Counted from the first letter of the stretch, positions 39,082 through 50,013 are shown. The stretch: DNA of 64,000 bases from Harmothoe impar (GCA_947462335.1 OX381704.1:22832442-22896441); one strand, 5' to 3'. Notes: generated by a model from the letters alone, not told the origin. Program-made: numbers and translations.

Positions 39082-39235
39082 AAAGATGCAAAACACCCAC
39101 TTTGGCCACCGTAGATGGCTTTACCTTGCGCATCATAAAACCTCCCAGTGGATGTTTAATCTGGTTCCACGACGGACAGATGTTATGCACAGTGATAAGA
39201 GGCCAGGATCCCCCCTGTGCCCTCCTCCCCTGCAA
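39082..39235 (+). CDS. Candidate cysteine-rich exon
   Basis: A strong acceptor (ttctttccctttacag, ending 39081) opens a frame with incoming phase 1. It reads 'RCKTPTLATVDGF', then 'PSGCLIWFHDGQMLC', then 'QDPPCALLPC', giving five cysteines in about 50 residues. A possible donor is CAA|gtatac at 39236; otherwise the frame stays open to 39446. The neighbouring TTAA-type element begins at 39439. No partner exon is certain; a cysteine-rich frame at 38400-38600 ending AATG|gtcaaa would be phase-compatible but is speculative. The family is not recognised. Confidence 0.3.
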
Positions 39236-39438
39236 GTATACAGCTGCCAAAGCCTTTTTTTATGAGCCACTTGATAGTCCTAAACACAACATCTATGCTA
39301 GCGATAACAATCAAGCATTGTCATATTTTTATGTTTTAACAGAAGGAGGAAGCCTTCCTCTCACACTCATTCCCCTGAGCAAGGCTCAAGAAAACATTGC
39401 CCATCAAAGTGTTAACACTAAAGCCCTTTATTGTAAAA

Positions 39439-39638
39439 CCCTTTAAGGACCGCATGCTGCAGCTTCAATTCACCATGCCGATGCTGCATTCATGCATTAT
39501 GTGTGTTGATTCTACAAAGTTGATACACACCCGAATGGTTGTCATGATGCAGGAACGCAGGCCTGGCAAGTAATCTCACCAAGGCTGCACTTAACAAAAG
39601 GGCAGAGTACATTAAACCACTCTGCAGCCCTCTAAGGG
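39439..39638. mobile_element. Decayed TTAA-type MITE
   Basis: Begins 'ccctttaaggaccgcatgct' and ends 'ctaaggg' followed by TTAA (39639-39642). It shares 'agagtacattaaa' near the right end with the intact element at 7372. The left TTAA is degraded. Confidence 0.6.
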
Positions 39639-39642
39639 TTAA

Positions 39643-40544
39643 GAGGCTGGTGTTCTACTTGGGAGTCCCCAGGACAGGTGTCAACAGTGATCCGTCTCTG
39701 CCGCCGCCCGGACGCCCCTCAGACACTGGTCGTTAGCCAAGACGCAGTCATTAAATGAGCTGCTCCCCCAAGCAGTGAGCAACACGATCCGCTCGGGCTA
39801 TGGAGCAGGATCTGCTCAGACTGAGCTGGGGGATCCCCTACCCACGTGAAAAATAGGATCTCTTGTTGCTCCTGGGGCAAGTCGCATTAGGAATGGGGTT
39901 AGAGCGGGTACATGTACAATGTTTGGGAGCGAGATTTCCAAGTTTCTGTATGTGTATAGGGTACATATTGATGAACTTAATAGTGGGAATTGATCCATGT
40001 GCATCATTGTATATGGATGTGTTTGTTCATAGTGAACAGCATGAATATTCATTAATTATTAGACGTGTGCATACAATAGGCAAATAGAAATTAGTGTGCC
40101 CCATTAATATTTGCTGTTGAACTGTATAACTTAATCACTCTAATTCAGAGTAAGTGCAATGTAGTAAAAATGGAGTTTTTCACATTGGAGCAGGGTCTTT
40201 TCTCATATATGTATAGCCTATTCCTAACAATGCAAGTGACACGACACATACCGGCGTGACATTTATCAAGTGTTTCACACCTCAGATAAGACTCCTCCAG
40301 AAAAAAAGTGTTTAACAACAATAAAAACAATGCAGAATCAAAGATTTTCAGAATATCCCTGCACTATGTATACTAAAATGTGCTAAAACAGCACAATTGC
40401 CCCTTGCATATATCTCATAATTGAGATGGCACTTTAAGAAATATGCTTATTGCAGGGGCATATGGCTATATTTCAATGTTTATCTAGATCGGGTCTGAAA
40501 TGAATTTATTCATGCACTTTTGGTCAATCATACATATTACATAT
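39643..40544. other. Unassigned non-coding stretch
   Basis: No gene, RNA or transposon ends recognised. Short frames near 39816-40087 overlap on both strands. Confidence 0.35.
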
Positions 40545-41160
40545 ACACTGAAAACCTCAGGGTCGTCATTCTGACAATGCCAAAACTGACAACTTTAGGT
40601 AGTCAAAGTGACCACCTTAGGTCGTCATTGGGACTACCCATCTGAGCCATTCAGACCAAAGTTGTCATAATGACGACCTTAGGTAGTCACAATAATTAGG
40701 TAGTCAGAATGACTACCTTAAGGTTGTCAATTTAGGTATTGTCTATTTGAAGACCTAAAGTCATCAGTATTGACAACTCTCAAGTCCTAGGTTCTCCCAA
40801 TGACTACCCTATGGTACATAATTCTATTCCTCACTTGCTACTTATGGCACACTACTGCCACCTGGTTTTAATATTTGCATTTACTATATCTGTCGTGAGA
40901 TATACACTGGACACAGGGAGCAGAGTGGTCTCTATACCTTTGGGGCCATCATTCTCACCCATTGGCAACTTATTTATAACAAGTAATGCTACTTAATTGA
41001 ATCAAGACTACACCAAATATGTGAAAAGGATGTCTGTCATTAAGAAGTGAACTAATTAGAGACTATATCCACACACCATTCTCCACTCCATCTGCCATTA
41101 TTCATTATGACTACCTAGGTCGTGATAATGACTAGGCTCCTTGCTCTGGGTTTTCAGTGT
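40545..41160. mobile_element. 616-bp TIR element rich in gtcgtcat/gtagtcat words
   Basis: The ends 'acactgaaaacctcaggg' and 'ctctgggttttcagtgt' are inverted repeats. The left 250 bp is a loose array of gacgac/gtcgtc and gtagtc words ('ttaggtagtcaaagtgacca', 'aatgacgaccttaggtagtc'), mirrored at the right by 'gactacctaggtcgtgataa'. No transposase. A non-autonomous element, or a tandem repeat caught between TIRs. Confidence 0.65.
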
Positions 41161-41841
41161 AGTGTATAAAGGTTATTCCTATTCATTGATGAGAGATCCC
41201 CGGTTGTTTTTTTCTCGCATGTTATATTATGTTATATTGAAATATAGTAAAAATTTATTTCCCTGCCTGAGACCTGCAAATGGCTTGAGAGCACGCATGG
41301 GGGCCGTGTCCATGCACCATGGCCGCTCTCACATTGCCACCTGAAACCATCTAGGGACCACATAATGCTTTAATGCATGATGCTCATCATATGTATCATG
41401 ATGACCTTGCGCAATGGAGGTTGGAGGGGGGGGGCTCCTTACTTTGGGGGTAGGTGGTCTTATAAAGGGGACTCAATATACCCGTCCCCTTTTTCTACAC
41501 CAATGCTAAAGGGCCCAGGCGAGTAGGTTTGCAAGGGCTACATTAATATCATGCCGACAAAGGCTATAACACATTAAAGCACTATGTGGCGTTTAAAGAT
41601 TAAGGACATCCAATACTGGTACCGGACGGCAGGCCCATGGATGACCTTGGATCTGCCGACAACCAGTCGCCGGAACCAGGGACGCGCTTTGCGCTGGTCA
41701 CGTCAGTCACGTGATCGCTTCCGCCCATTAGGCTTTAAAAGAAATGACGTCTGCTTATAGTGAAAGGCGCGAAATGTCAAAACTATTCCGTTAGAAAGTA
41801 GCTATGCATATACATGTAGGGAAGAGTCATTTATTAACAAC

Positions 41842-42090
41842 ATGTGGTGGGTTCGTTGTGGTATAATATCGTTGACCCCTCGAGAAGGGGAGCTAAACAA
41901 TGTATACCCCTCTGCCTCGGGGGAAGGCTTTCAACAATTTGGGCCGTTTATAGAAAAGTCGGAAGCGTGGTACTATGGTTTAAAAAAATGGATGTGCTTT
42001 TTTTGTTTAGGGAGCGCCTATAATGGGATAGGCCCAAAGGAAAATTCTGTGCGCCAGCAAGAAAGGCGGACTGCCGTTCATTATGAATAA
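41842..42090 (+). CDS. Small CpG-containing ORF, unknown
   Basis: An 82-codon frame from ATG to TAA. Composition is protein-like ('GFQQFGPFIEKSEAWYYGLK', 'GSAYNGIGPKENSVRQQERR') and it holds more CpG than surrounding DNA. There is no signal peptide, although a short aromatic/Cys-rich stretch (WMCFFCLG) could be hydrophobic core. No family is recognised. The frame has no introns and no neighbour on either side, so it may be a fragment of a larger mobile or viral gene, or chance. Confidence 0.25.
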   Translation: MWWVRCGIISLTPREGELNNVYPSASGEGFQQFGPFIEKSEAWYYGLKKWMCFFCLGSAYNGIGPKENSVRQQERRTAVHYE

Positions 42091-42134
42091 CACCAATAAT
42101 GACCATTCCTTTATGCATATAGACACAAGATGAG

Positions 42135-42350
42135 GCTAAATGTTTAAGGCATGGTCCTTAATGTCTGGTTATTAATGTCTCAAATCTGGTTTTAATGTCT
42201 AAGATATGGGTTAAGCCATTTCCCCATAATGTTTAAGACATTGCCTTTAATGTCTAAGATGTGGCTCTCAATATGCAAGACACAGCCCTTAATGCATAGG
42301 ACATCTCTATCCATGGTTAAGACGTGGTACTTAATGTTTACGACATATCT
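42135..42350 (+). repeat. Minisatellite of taatgtctaagacatgg units
   Basis: Eight or so diverged copies of a motif close to 'ttaatgtctaagacatggtc', at about 22-36-bp spacing. The last lies just upstream of the candidate start codon at 42357. Confidence 0.7.
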
Positions 42351-42356
42351 CTAACC

Positions 42357-42609
42357 ATGGATCGATCCTGCAGTTCCCTAAGACAACAGGCCTGGAGGCT
42401 GCTGCCTGCCCTGGAGAAGTTTGCTGAAGAGGGGCTGGCCATAATGTGGCTGAGTAATCATGGCTACTGCCCTGCTCCTGTGGACAGGGCAAACAGGCGT
42501 GTTAGTCTACCTGCTTATTGCCTCTCATCCACCCCGCCACATCGATCTCTGGCGGAATTAACACTGGGAGGTGTGTGGGAAATGGCCCTGCAGCTTCCGG
42601 GGCCTACAG
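42357..42609 (+). CDS. Candidate first exon, unknown protein
   Basis: An ATG in a strong context (ctaaccATGGat) opens 84 codons ending at a strong donor, CCTACAG|gtgggt (phase 1). The peptide starts MDRSCSSLRQQAWRLLPALE and includes 'AEEGLAIMWLSNHGYC'; it has no signal peptide. No downstream partner is proven. A phase-1 acceptor (ctctctccag) exists at about 45101 but the resulting frame stops after about 30 codons. On the minus strand a good acceptor (gccctgtccacag) gives a competing short terminal exon. GC-rich sequence makes all these frames long, so this is only a candidate. Confidence 0.3.
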
Positions 42610-42859
42610 GTGGGTTATTCATGCCTGACATGCTGAGTATTGATTGACACATGTATACCAGGTTATGAGGTATTCAGGGATATACATACAACGTATGGAG
42701 TACCAGAGTGCCACTTATATCATATCACTCTTTCATTACCACTCCCCACTCCCCTCAGGAATATCGCCATTGACGCTTAGTAACATTCGCTTTGTACTAT
42801 TCTAGTTGCTCTCCTTCTATCTAATTGTGCTCTGATTTGCATTTACCATGGCATTTATC

Positions 42860-42946
42860 TCTCCGCTCCATCTCTGTCTATATATGTCAGTCTGTATGTA
42901 TCTCTCTGTCTCCCTCTGTGTCTGTCTCTCTGTCTCTCTGTCTCTG

Positions 42947-43033
<87 letters not shown>

Positions 43034-43095
43034 CTCTCTGTCTCTCTCTTTCTCTCTCTCCCTCCCTCTCTCTCTCTCTCCCTCTCTTCCCTCCC
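42860..43095. repeat. (TC)n microsatellite
   Basis: A nearly pure TC run from about 42949 to 43021, with impure 'ctctgtctc' and 'ctttctctc' extensions on both sides. The Ser/Leu and Arg/Glu frames through it are artefacts of the repeat. Confidence 0.95.
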
Positions 43096-43889
43096 ATATG
43101 CCTCTAGCTCCTTCCATCTCCCTATATCTGGGATGCGCTGGTAACTTGTTGCATGCATTCAATGTAGAGCGGTAAGAGGCCGTGCATATAGATTTATGGT
43201 GCACACAGTTATTTGCATTGTGACACCTGACATGAGCTGCTCAGAGCCATGCACCTGTTACAGGGTATACCTGTGTGATGGATCTGCTCTGAGTGTCATT
43301 ATGACCAGGGTTGTGTTCCACAGCTCGACCCCATGCTGGCCCCACCTGGGTATCATGTACACAGGACCCCATGACACACTCACTGACAGGGAGTAACGAG
43401 TGTATACATAGAGACTGAATTAGCACAGAGTTACAAGGGTGTCTGGGATATCAATAGAGCTGCCATCATTTATATATCATAAACAATTGGACAGTGGCTG
43501 CTAGATGTTGTATAACTAATATTTTAGTCCTCACGGGACACTCTCCAATGCTGCATTCAAGCATCATGTCGACCCTGTCTGGGTTGATAATTATACACCC
43601 CCTTGCTAGATAGGGATGATCCATGACAGTTCCCCCAGTTGCTATGATATGAAAACCGGCTTAAACAGTTGCACTATTGTTTAGAAAGCATCGACGGAAA
43701 CTGAATACGACAGAGACTGTAGTCATTGGCTGCAATTATAACCCCAGTATGCCCCATCCGTGTTGTGTATACCACTTCTTCCCCCAGTGTACCCTCCCGC
43801 ACGTGGATCCAGATGCCACAACCCTCAGGGCGGACTAGTTATTGTCATACCTGCAGCTCGTCCCATCCAATGCATACCCAGCTGGGCTC

Positions 43890-44940
43890 CACAGCTTTTT
43901 TGTGTGCTGCTGTGTGTGCTGCTGTGTGTGCTGTTGTGTGAGCTGTTCTGCATGCTACCGTGTGCCACTGCGTGAGCTACTGTATGAGCTTCTGTGTGAG
44001 CTGCTTTTAGCTTCTGTGGGACATTCTAGGTGAGCTACAGCGTGATCTGCTCTGTGAGCTTTCGTGTGAGCTGCTATGGGAGTGTAATTTGCTGTGAACT
44101 GCTGGTTGTGAGTTGCTCTGTGAGCTACTCTGTAAGCTACTATGTGTACTGCTGTTTTTTTACCTGCACTGTAATAGGCTCTGTGAGCTGTTCCGTGTAC
44201 TGTTACGCGTGCTGTGTATTCTACTGTGTGAGCTGATGTGTAAGCTGCTATGTGATTTTTATGTGCGCATTGTGAGCTGCTGTATGACCTACTCTGTAAA
44301 TTGCATACTTTGTAATCTGCTGTGTGACCTGCTGTGTAGCATGCTCTGTGACCTGCTCTCTGAGATGCTCTATGACCTGCTATGTAATTTGCTCTGTAGC
44401 CTGCTCTGTGACCTACTCTGTGAGATGCTCTATGACCTGCTCTGTGAGATGCTCTCTTAGATGCTCTGTGACCTGCTCTGTGACCTGCTCTGTGAGCCAT
44501 TCTGTGACCTGCTCCATGACCTGCTCTATGACCTGCTCTGTGACCTACTCTGTGACCTGCTCTGTGACCTGCTCTGTGACCTGCTCTATGATCTGCTCTG
44601 TGACCTGCTCTGTGACCTGCTCTATGACCCGCTCTGTGGCCTGCTCTCTTAGATGCTCTGTGGCCTGCTCTGTGACCTGCTCTGTGAGCCATTCTGTGAA
44701 TGCTCTGTGACATGCTCTGTGACCTGCTCTCTTAGATGCTCTGTGGCCTGCTCTGTGACCTGCTCTGTGAGCCATTCTGTGACCTGCTCTATGACCTGCT
44801 CTGTGACAAGGGCTGTGACCTGCTCTATGATCTGCTCTGTGCCCTGCTCTGTGGCCTGCTCTGTGCCCTGCTCTGTGACCTTCTCTTTGGCCTGCTCTGT
44901 GAGATGCTCTGTGGCCTGCTCTGTGAGATGCTCTGTATGG
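43890..44940. repeat. 1-kb minisatellite, 12-bp unit ctgctctgtgac
   Basis: The period is 12 bp through most of the block (consensus 'ctgctctgtgac', variants ctgctctatgac, ctgctctgtgag, atgctctgtgg), with larger ~60-90-bp higher-order repetition around 'tgagccattctgtga'. The left end degrades into 'gctgctgtgtgt' words. Because 12 is a multiple of 3, several frames on both strands remain open for 100-250 codons, giving CDLLCDLL or AGHRAGHR type peptides. I treat these as non-coding. Confidence 0.9.
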
Positions 44941-45023
44941 CCGCCCACCAATAGACCATGAGTAACATGCGGTCCTACACAGTCCGGACGGGATGATCAA
45001 TGCAAACTAATGGACCAACTCAC

Positions 45024-45451
45024 CTGTAGCCTACGGTATCCTCCTCCCTACTCACAGGGTGTCTCCTCCTGGGCGGTAATAACAGTGATCCTCTCTCCAG
45101 GGTTTCAACTGCAGACCCACGGCTTAAACTCCCACGTGAGGTGGACTGTACTGACACCAGCCGTGTGGTGCTGGAGGAGGTGGTGGTAGTATTGGTGTAG
45201 GTGGGGTGGGACATGTGGGGCTGCACTAGTCCTCCTCCTGGGTCCTACACTATAAAGTCTGACTGGCGGCGGGCTGACAGGCTGATCCCTCCTCCAAACC
45301 CCTACTACCTCCTCCCGTCCCACCTGGAGGAGCACACCTGCTGCCACCGTGTGGCGATGAGCGACAGGAGGATTCTGAGCACTAAAGCAATACCCCAGAT
45401 GGCGTTGGTCATCCGCTGTTTCAACGTATACTACAGTTGGCTGGGAGGATG
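45024..45451. other. Coding-like segment, strand unresolved
   Basis: Two readings compete. Minus: an open frame with a textbook donor GGCTACAG|gtgagt at 45024. It is Ser/Thr/Arg rich ('TNTTTTSSSTTRLVSVQS', 'SLLLPPRRRHPVSREEDTVG') and reads back to a TAG near 45257, but its acceptor is unclear. Plus: one frame from a good acceptor (gatcctctctccag, about 45101) to TGA at 45449, broken by a single TAG near 45197. Its second part ('SDWRRADRLIPPPNPYYLLP', 'HLEEHTCCHRVAMSDRR') favours C or G in third codon position, as the confirmed gene does. Possibly a pseudogene or one exon of an unseen gene. Confidence 0.3.
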
Positions 45452-45732
45452 AAAGAAATAGCTAGTATTTAGGCCCAGAGCAGGAGTGATAAATATGACG
45501 AAGCTAAAATACTATAATATATGAATTGCACGGGGGCTTTGCATCACCACAATTCACATTTTAGTAGATAAGAATCCATTGTAATTGATCTTCAGAAGTG
45601 GGAAAATGTAAGTTATTTCTATTGCTAGAAGTGGAAAGGCAGAGTATGGCCGTCTTTTAGGTAGTCCAAAAATAGAATCTTACATGATAGGTTTTGGATA
45701 ATCAATATCGTATTCAGAGCCTTGGATTGTGC

Positions 45733-45985
45733 ATTGGCTAGACCTGTAGCTCAGCCTTTAGTATGCGCATTAGGGTCGGCTTTGCATTTACCTTGAATTT
45801 TTCATAGCCTTTTATCAGACGGCAGATGGGACTTAACTGGTTCCATAGTGCAATACCTCGATACAGAGGGCTTTTTCTATAGCCCGCCTTAATAGATGTA
45901 GGATATACTAGGAGGCCAGTATTGGTCGATCTTGTTACCCTGCTAGTATAGGCTGGCTTTGAAAAGTAAGACCTAATTCATTAGG
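45733..45985 (-). mobile_element. LINE reverse-transcriptase C-terminal remnant
   Basis: The minus strand encodes 'SPLYRGIALWNQLSPICR' followed by 'YEKFKVNAK' and a stop. The YRG-x(3)-WN-x-L pattern with a downstream FK is the recurrent C-terminal tail of non-LTR retrotransposon polyproteins. The RT core is absent, so this is a 5'-truncated copy of the usual kind. No poly(A) tail is obvious. Confidence 0.7.
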
Positions 45986-47199
45986 ATCAAAAAAGTTTTC
46001 CTCCAAGTGTGATTTTTACTATGTGCGCGGTGATTTTACTTTTTGAGTGGCCATACGATGATTTATGTAAGCCACTCGAAACTTGAATCTGTGCGCACAT
46101 GCAGTGTGTGATGTTTTGTGGTTGATAGTAGGTATCCCAGGTCATTTTCAGATATTATCGTTGTACATATGTGAATTGGTTAGATGGGTGGACCATGTTA
46201 AAAGATAAAAACAGTTTAAATATCAAGCAAATCGGTCAAGCGGTTTGGATTTGACAGCCATTTGAAAATGTAAAAGTGTGGTTTGGACTTTTTTTCAGAC
46301 CTTGGTCTTAACTGGATTATGTAGGCACTTTGCAAGTATTCTCAAATTCCTGCTAAAATCAATAGCTCTGGGGAAATGCTTGATCCCTGATTACAGTATA
46401 TATCCCCTTTATACACTGAAGAGTCAATATGTGCAAACTTGAACTTTTAATTTTACAGACCCTCAAAAGTGTGATATATTACTAATGATCTCTTGAATCT
46501 GGCACAGAAATGGTTGAATCTTATAAGTTTGGTAGCATACCATTTCACGAGCACATCAGATATCCCATCTGTTCTCTGGGAATCCTTTTTATAGGTAATA
46601 GAGACTGTGCTAATTTTTAGTCCTGGCCTCAATAACAAAATTCAACTTCACAATTTTCATTTAGAAATGAGGGAAACACTAATTATCCGAATGTCCCTGA
46701 ACAGTGAAAATGACCAGACTCCAAATCAACACCACACAACTGTTGTTGCATATATCAAGTTGAATTTTTCTATGGGCATATGTCTATATGGTATACATCA
46801 GTTCCACGCAATTCCCACTCATTAAAGGTATTACATAACACTGGGTGATCTGATGAAGATCATTAAACTCTCTGAAGTTGTTGAAATACCACAGATGTTG
46901 GGCTACTTTATAGCATCTTAAGATAAAATTCCTTCTCGAACTTTGATTTTAACTTTTCATATCAACTCATTTATACTATCTAAATAACATAAAAACATAA
47001 TTATGTAACCCTTAGGCACATTGCATAATGATTTAAAAATACTGACATTGTGCTTTGTATGGTTGACCCAAATGGACTTGCAATTGATCTTTAATCTTTT
47101 TTCTTGCATCCAATCCCATATATATATGAGTGTCTAGAGGGGTCTATATATCGATATATCATGTTATGTTATATGTATAGGCAATATGTGAGGACATAT
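45986..47199. other. Unassigned non-coding stretch
   Basis: AT-rich, with no splice-supported exon, RNA gene or transposon ends seen. Frames at 46453-46825 overlap on opposite strands and have no domain. Confidence 0.35.
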
Positions 47200-47800
47200 C
47201 CCTTCAGACCAGGACTCTGGTGCAGAGCTTTGTGCACTTGATTCTACTCTCGCTCTGTCACCATTAGTTGTATCAACTAAGTAATTGGTGCCAATTATAG
47301 AGCAATGAAATACCTTTCAAATTATCCCAAATATGTGAATATAACATTGCTAAAAACTGCCAAAAAACACTGAAAATTGCCCAAATTGTCTTATGTTTTT
47401 AATTTAAAAATACTTCTAGTAGGTTTACCCCAATATGCTATACCTCAAAATGAAGCCCAGATTATCCTGCTCACAGTGGTTAAGCTCCCAACACTGTATC
47501 ATTAACGCTGTGGGAGCGGGATCAGTCTCTTTTCCAGGGCTGCAGGGGCTTGGGCCCTTTATTCCACTTTCGCTCTTACGCCATTTATCATATAAACTGG
47601 ATAGTTAATGCATCTTATAGAGCAGAAAAATACCTTTCAAATGAACCCAAATATGTGTCTATAAAATTTCGGAAAAGGTCCAAAAATTGCCCAAAAATTC
47701 TTGTTTTTTCTTAAAAAAATACTTAAAATAGCCGTACCCCCACATGTTTTACCTCCAAATGAAGCCCAGGGTGTCCTGCTTACGGTGGTAAAGCTTAAAA
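47200..47800 (+). repeat. Two-copy tandem repeat, about 310-bp unit
   Basis: Unit 1 (about 47200-47495) and unit 2 (about 47510-47800) share 'aaatacctttcaaat', 'cccaaatatgtg', 'aaaattgcccaaa' and 'aatgaagcccag' in the same order and spacing. The copies are diverged. No conserved frame. Confidence 0.7.
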
Positions 47801-48259
47801 GACTATATCTCTAATGGCGCAGAAGCGAAAACGTTATTAAGACACTGTGACATTCGCAGCTGCATGGCTTCTCACTAACAGAAGGTCCTGTTTTCTGATT
47901 TTAAGTGAACTTCACAGCATTAGTACGGGTACTTTGCATCAAGATACAGCTAATCTGATACATTAGGGCAATGGGCATAGATTAGAGCTTTCAATAGCAT
48001 ATTTTGGATATCCGATACTCCAAATGGTATAGAAGAGAAAACACTTTTAAAAACAGCTGTTTTGGTGAGTTTTCACGCGAGGACACGGCCAGCGGCTGCC
48101 TACTGGGATACCTATTGATAGTACGGTTTTGTGGTCCATAGTACGATTTTGTGGTTGATGGTACCAGAGTGCTAAATACATAATAAAATGTTCCAGAATC
48201 ATTCTTCATGAGGGAGACAATTATCTTCACAGAATTATTCCATCTTTGCTGCTAACGTT

Positions 48260-48940
48260 TTATATTTGGGATGCAAATAGAATGTTACTGAACTGTTAGA
48301 AGTAAGTACTGTTTCTGTACAGCAAATATTGCAGACAATTTTGGTTCCACTAGATTTTGCTGTAGATCTACAGCAAGTCAGCTTGTGTATATTTACAGCA
48401 CTGTGTACTGTACAGGGACAGCAAAATCTTCTGTTACTGTACAGCAAAATTGATTGTAAATCAGATTGAGTCTGAAGGTCCTGGGTTCAACTCTCAGTGC
48501 TGATCATATTTTTAATCACCCATGTCAGGGGAAAGCGAATTTTAGATGGAGATAGGTAAAACAAGAGAAGTGGCTTGACCAAGGATTGAACTCCTGACCT
48601 GCAGTGTTGGAGATGGGCCCACAGAGCCGGTGTTACAAATGGTCATATTGGGATATAGGCTATACCACTGCCATGTCTGTATTAAATGAGCTACAACCTT
48701 GTTGCTAAAGATCCCTAATGAGAAGTGGCTTGACCAAGGATCGATCCCACGACCTCCCGTGTACATTATTATTACAGGGAAAAGTGCTGTAGATCTACAA
48801 GTCACTACCATAACCTCCATCTACAGCAACAGAAATGTACATGTACAGCAAATTCTACTGTTATATTTTAACAGCAAAAGTACTGTAGGCTATAGTTACA
48901 GCACATTTTGCTGTTCAAAAACAACAGCCTTTTACAGTGT
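48260..48940. repeat. Composite of ctgtagatctacag repeats and tRNA-like SINE pieces
   Basis: Two blocks built on 'tttgctgtagatctacagca' and 'tgtacagcaaa' words (about 48290-48455 and 48780-48940) flank tRNA-like parts. B-box-like words are 'gggttcaactc' (+, about 48483), 'gagttcaatcc' (read on -, about 48583-48593) and 'gggatcgatcc' (read on -, about 48739-48749). The last two share 'gtggcttgaccaaggat'. No complete cloverleaf can be folded, so these are SINE relics. Confidence 0.5.
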
Positions 48941-49144
48941 GATTTTTCATAAATATCACTATGACCCTTTATTGGATACGTTGCACTTAGAGCTAATTTA
49001 CCATTTCCCGTTGTGAACTTATGTTTGAAAAGCGATTCCAGGAACGACCAGGAAATGTTCAGCTCATGGTATCAAAATGTTGATATCAAATTTAGAAACT
49101 AAACTTGCCACAGGACTTCTGCAGTCATGTTTTACACACGGCCG

Positions 49145-49553
49145 ATGCTATCCGCACGCCAGGGGCGTGCAAATAGCGGCCGTTATTCGCACGCCCTCAG
49201 GGTGCGAATAAGACCACTTATCCAAATAATGGGGAGGGTGCGAATTAGAATCCTTAGTCCCACACTCTGTGGGGTGTGAATTAAAGGGGTTATTAACACC
49301 CCATGTAGGGTGTGTGTGAATAAGAATGCTTATTTCCACACTGGGGAGGGTGTGGATTAGAACTATTATTCCCACACTTTAGGGGCAGTGTATAGAAGCT
49401 GTTATTGCCACACTAAGTCGTAGGCCTACAGGGATGGTGTGGGAATACGAACTGTTATTCAGACCCTACTGTAGTACTGATTGTGGGAATAAAAACCGCT
49501 ATTCACACGCCATGGGGTGCGAATAACGATGCCTATTCGCGTGCGGATAGTGC
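49145..49553. repeat. Array of gtgcgaataa hairpins between inverted ends
   Basis: Outer ends 'atgctatccgcacgc' and 'gcgtgcggatagtgct' are inverted repeats. Between them are about eight imperfect hairpins of roughly 40-55 bp, each made of ttattc-cacac...gtgtg-gaataa arms. Outer ones are GC-rich (cgcacgcc/gggtgcg) and inner ones show CG-to-TG/CA decay (cacacc/ggtgtg). No coding. See findings. Confidence 0.75.
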
Positions 49554-50013
49554 TTGCCTTTCCGGCGACACGTGCACACACCCTCTGCCGTTGTGGAACA
49601 ACCTGTCTGAACTATTTCTAGGTTAATTAGCATTCAGAGAACATCACTTAGTGATATTAACAGTTAGGCTCTACTTCTTATTAGGGACCTTTAGCGAACC
49701 CGACGTAGCTCATTTAACGCAGACGTATCCTATACTTTCAGCACTGCTATGTCTCTTAGTCTCTTAGATATAATCTAACTATGTATTAAGCCTAGCATAA
49801 TCTAACTATTAAGACTACCAAGTTAGTAAAATTGAATTCAGATTGGGAAAATTGAGATGTTTATAATGCTCCTGCATGTGTGAGTATGCCCACTCGTTAA
49901 AGTGTCGGAATAGACAATTACCCGGGACAATTACTCACTGGCGCTACGTCATTTCTAGTGTTAATAGAATTCCTTAGTATAGAGTGTTGCTAAGTAACAC
50001 AATAGCCAGATAT
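49554..50013 (+). promoter_or_regulatory. Upstream region of the six-cysteine gene
   Basis: About 450 bp between the hairpin array and the TATA box. No feature beyond a 'gttgctaagtaacac' inverted word (about 49986-50000), just upstream of the TATA box, which could bind a dimeric factor (RFX-like half sites gttgc...gcaac are one thought). This is inference only. Confidence 0.25.

Noticed and set aside
42817..43204. Long Ser/Leu and Arg/Glu open frames on both strands
   Set aside because: They are translations of the (TC)n microsatellite.
43955..44713. 252-codon minus frame of AGHRAGHR repeats
   Set aside because: Product of a 12-bp minisatellite that has no stop in its unit; other frames on both strands are equally open, with no splice or start context.
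45197..45199. In-frame TAG as a recoded stop in the 45.1-45.45 kb plus frame
   Set aside because: No recoding element is visible, and the competing minus reading explains the openness equally well; a pseudogene or chance is simpler.
46851..46895. ctgatgaagatcat as a hammerhead ribozyme core
   Set aside because: The second box (GAAAC-GTC) is missing at the right distance; chance match to CTGATGA.
48699..49016. 105-codon + frame
   Set aside because: Lies across tRNA-like SINE pieces and ctgtagatctacag repeats; no domain or splice support.
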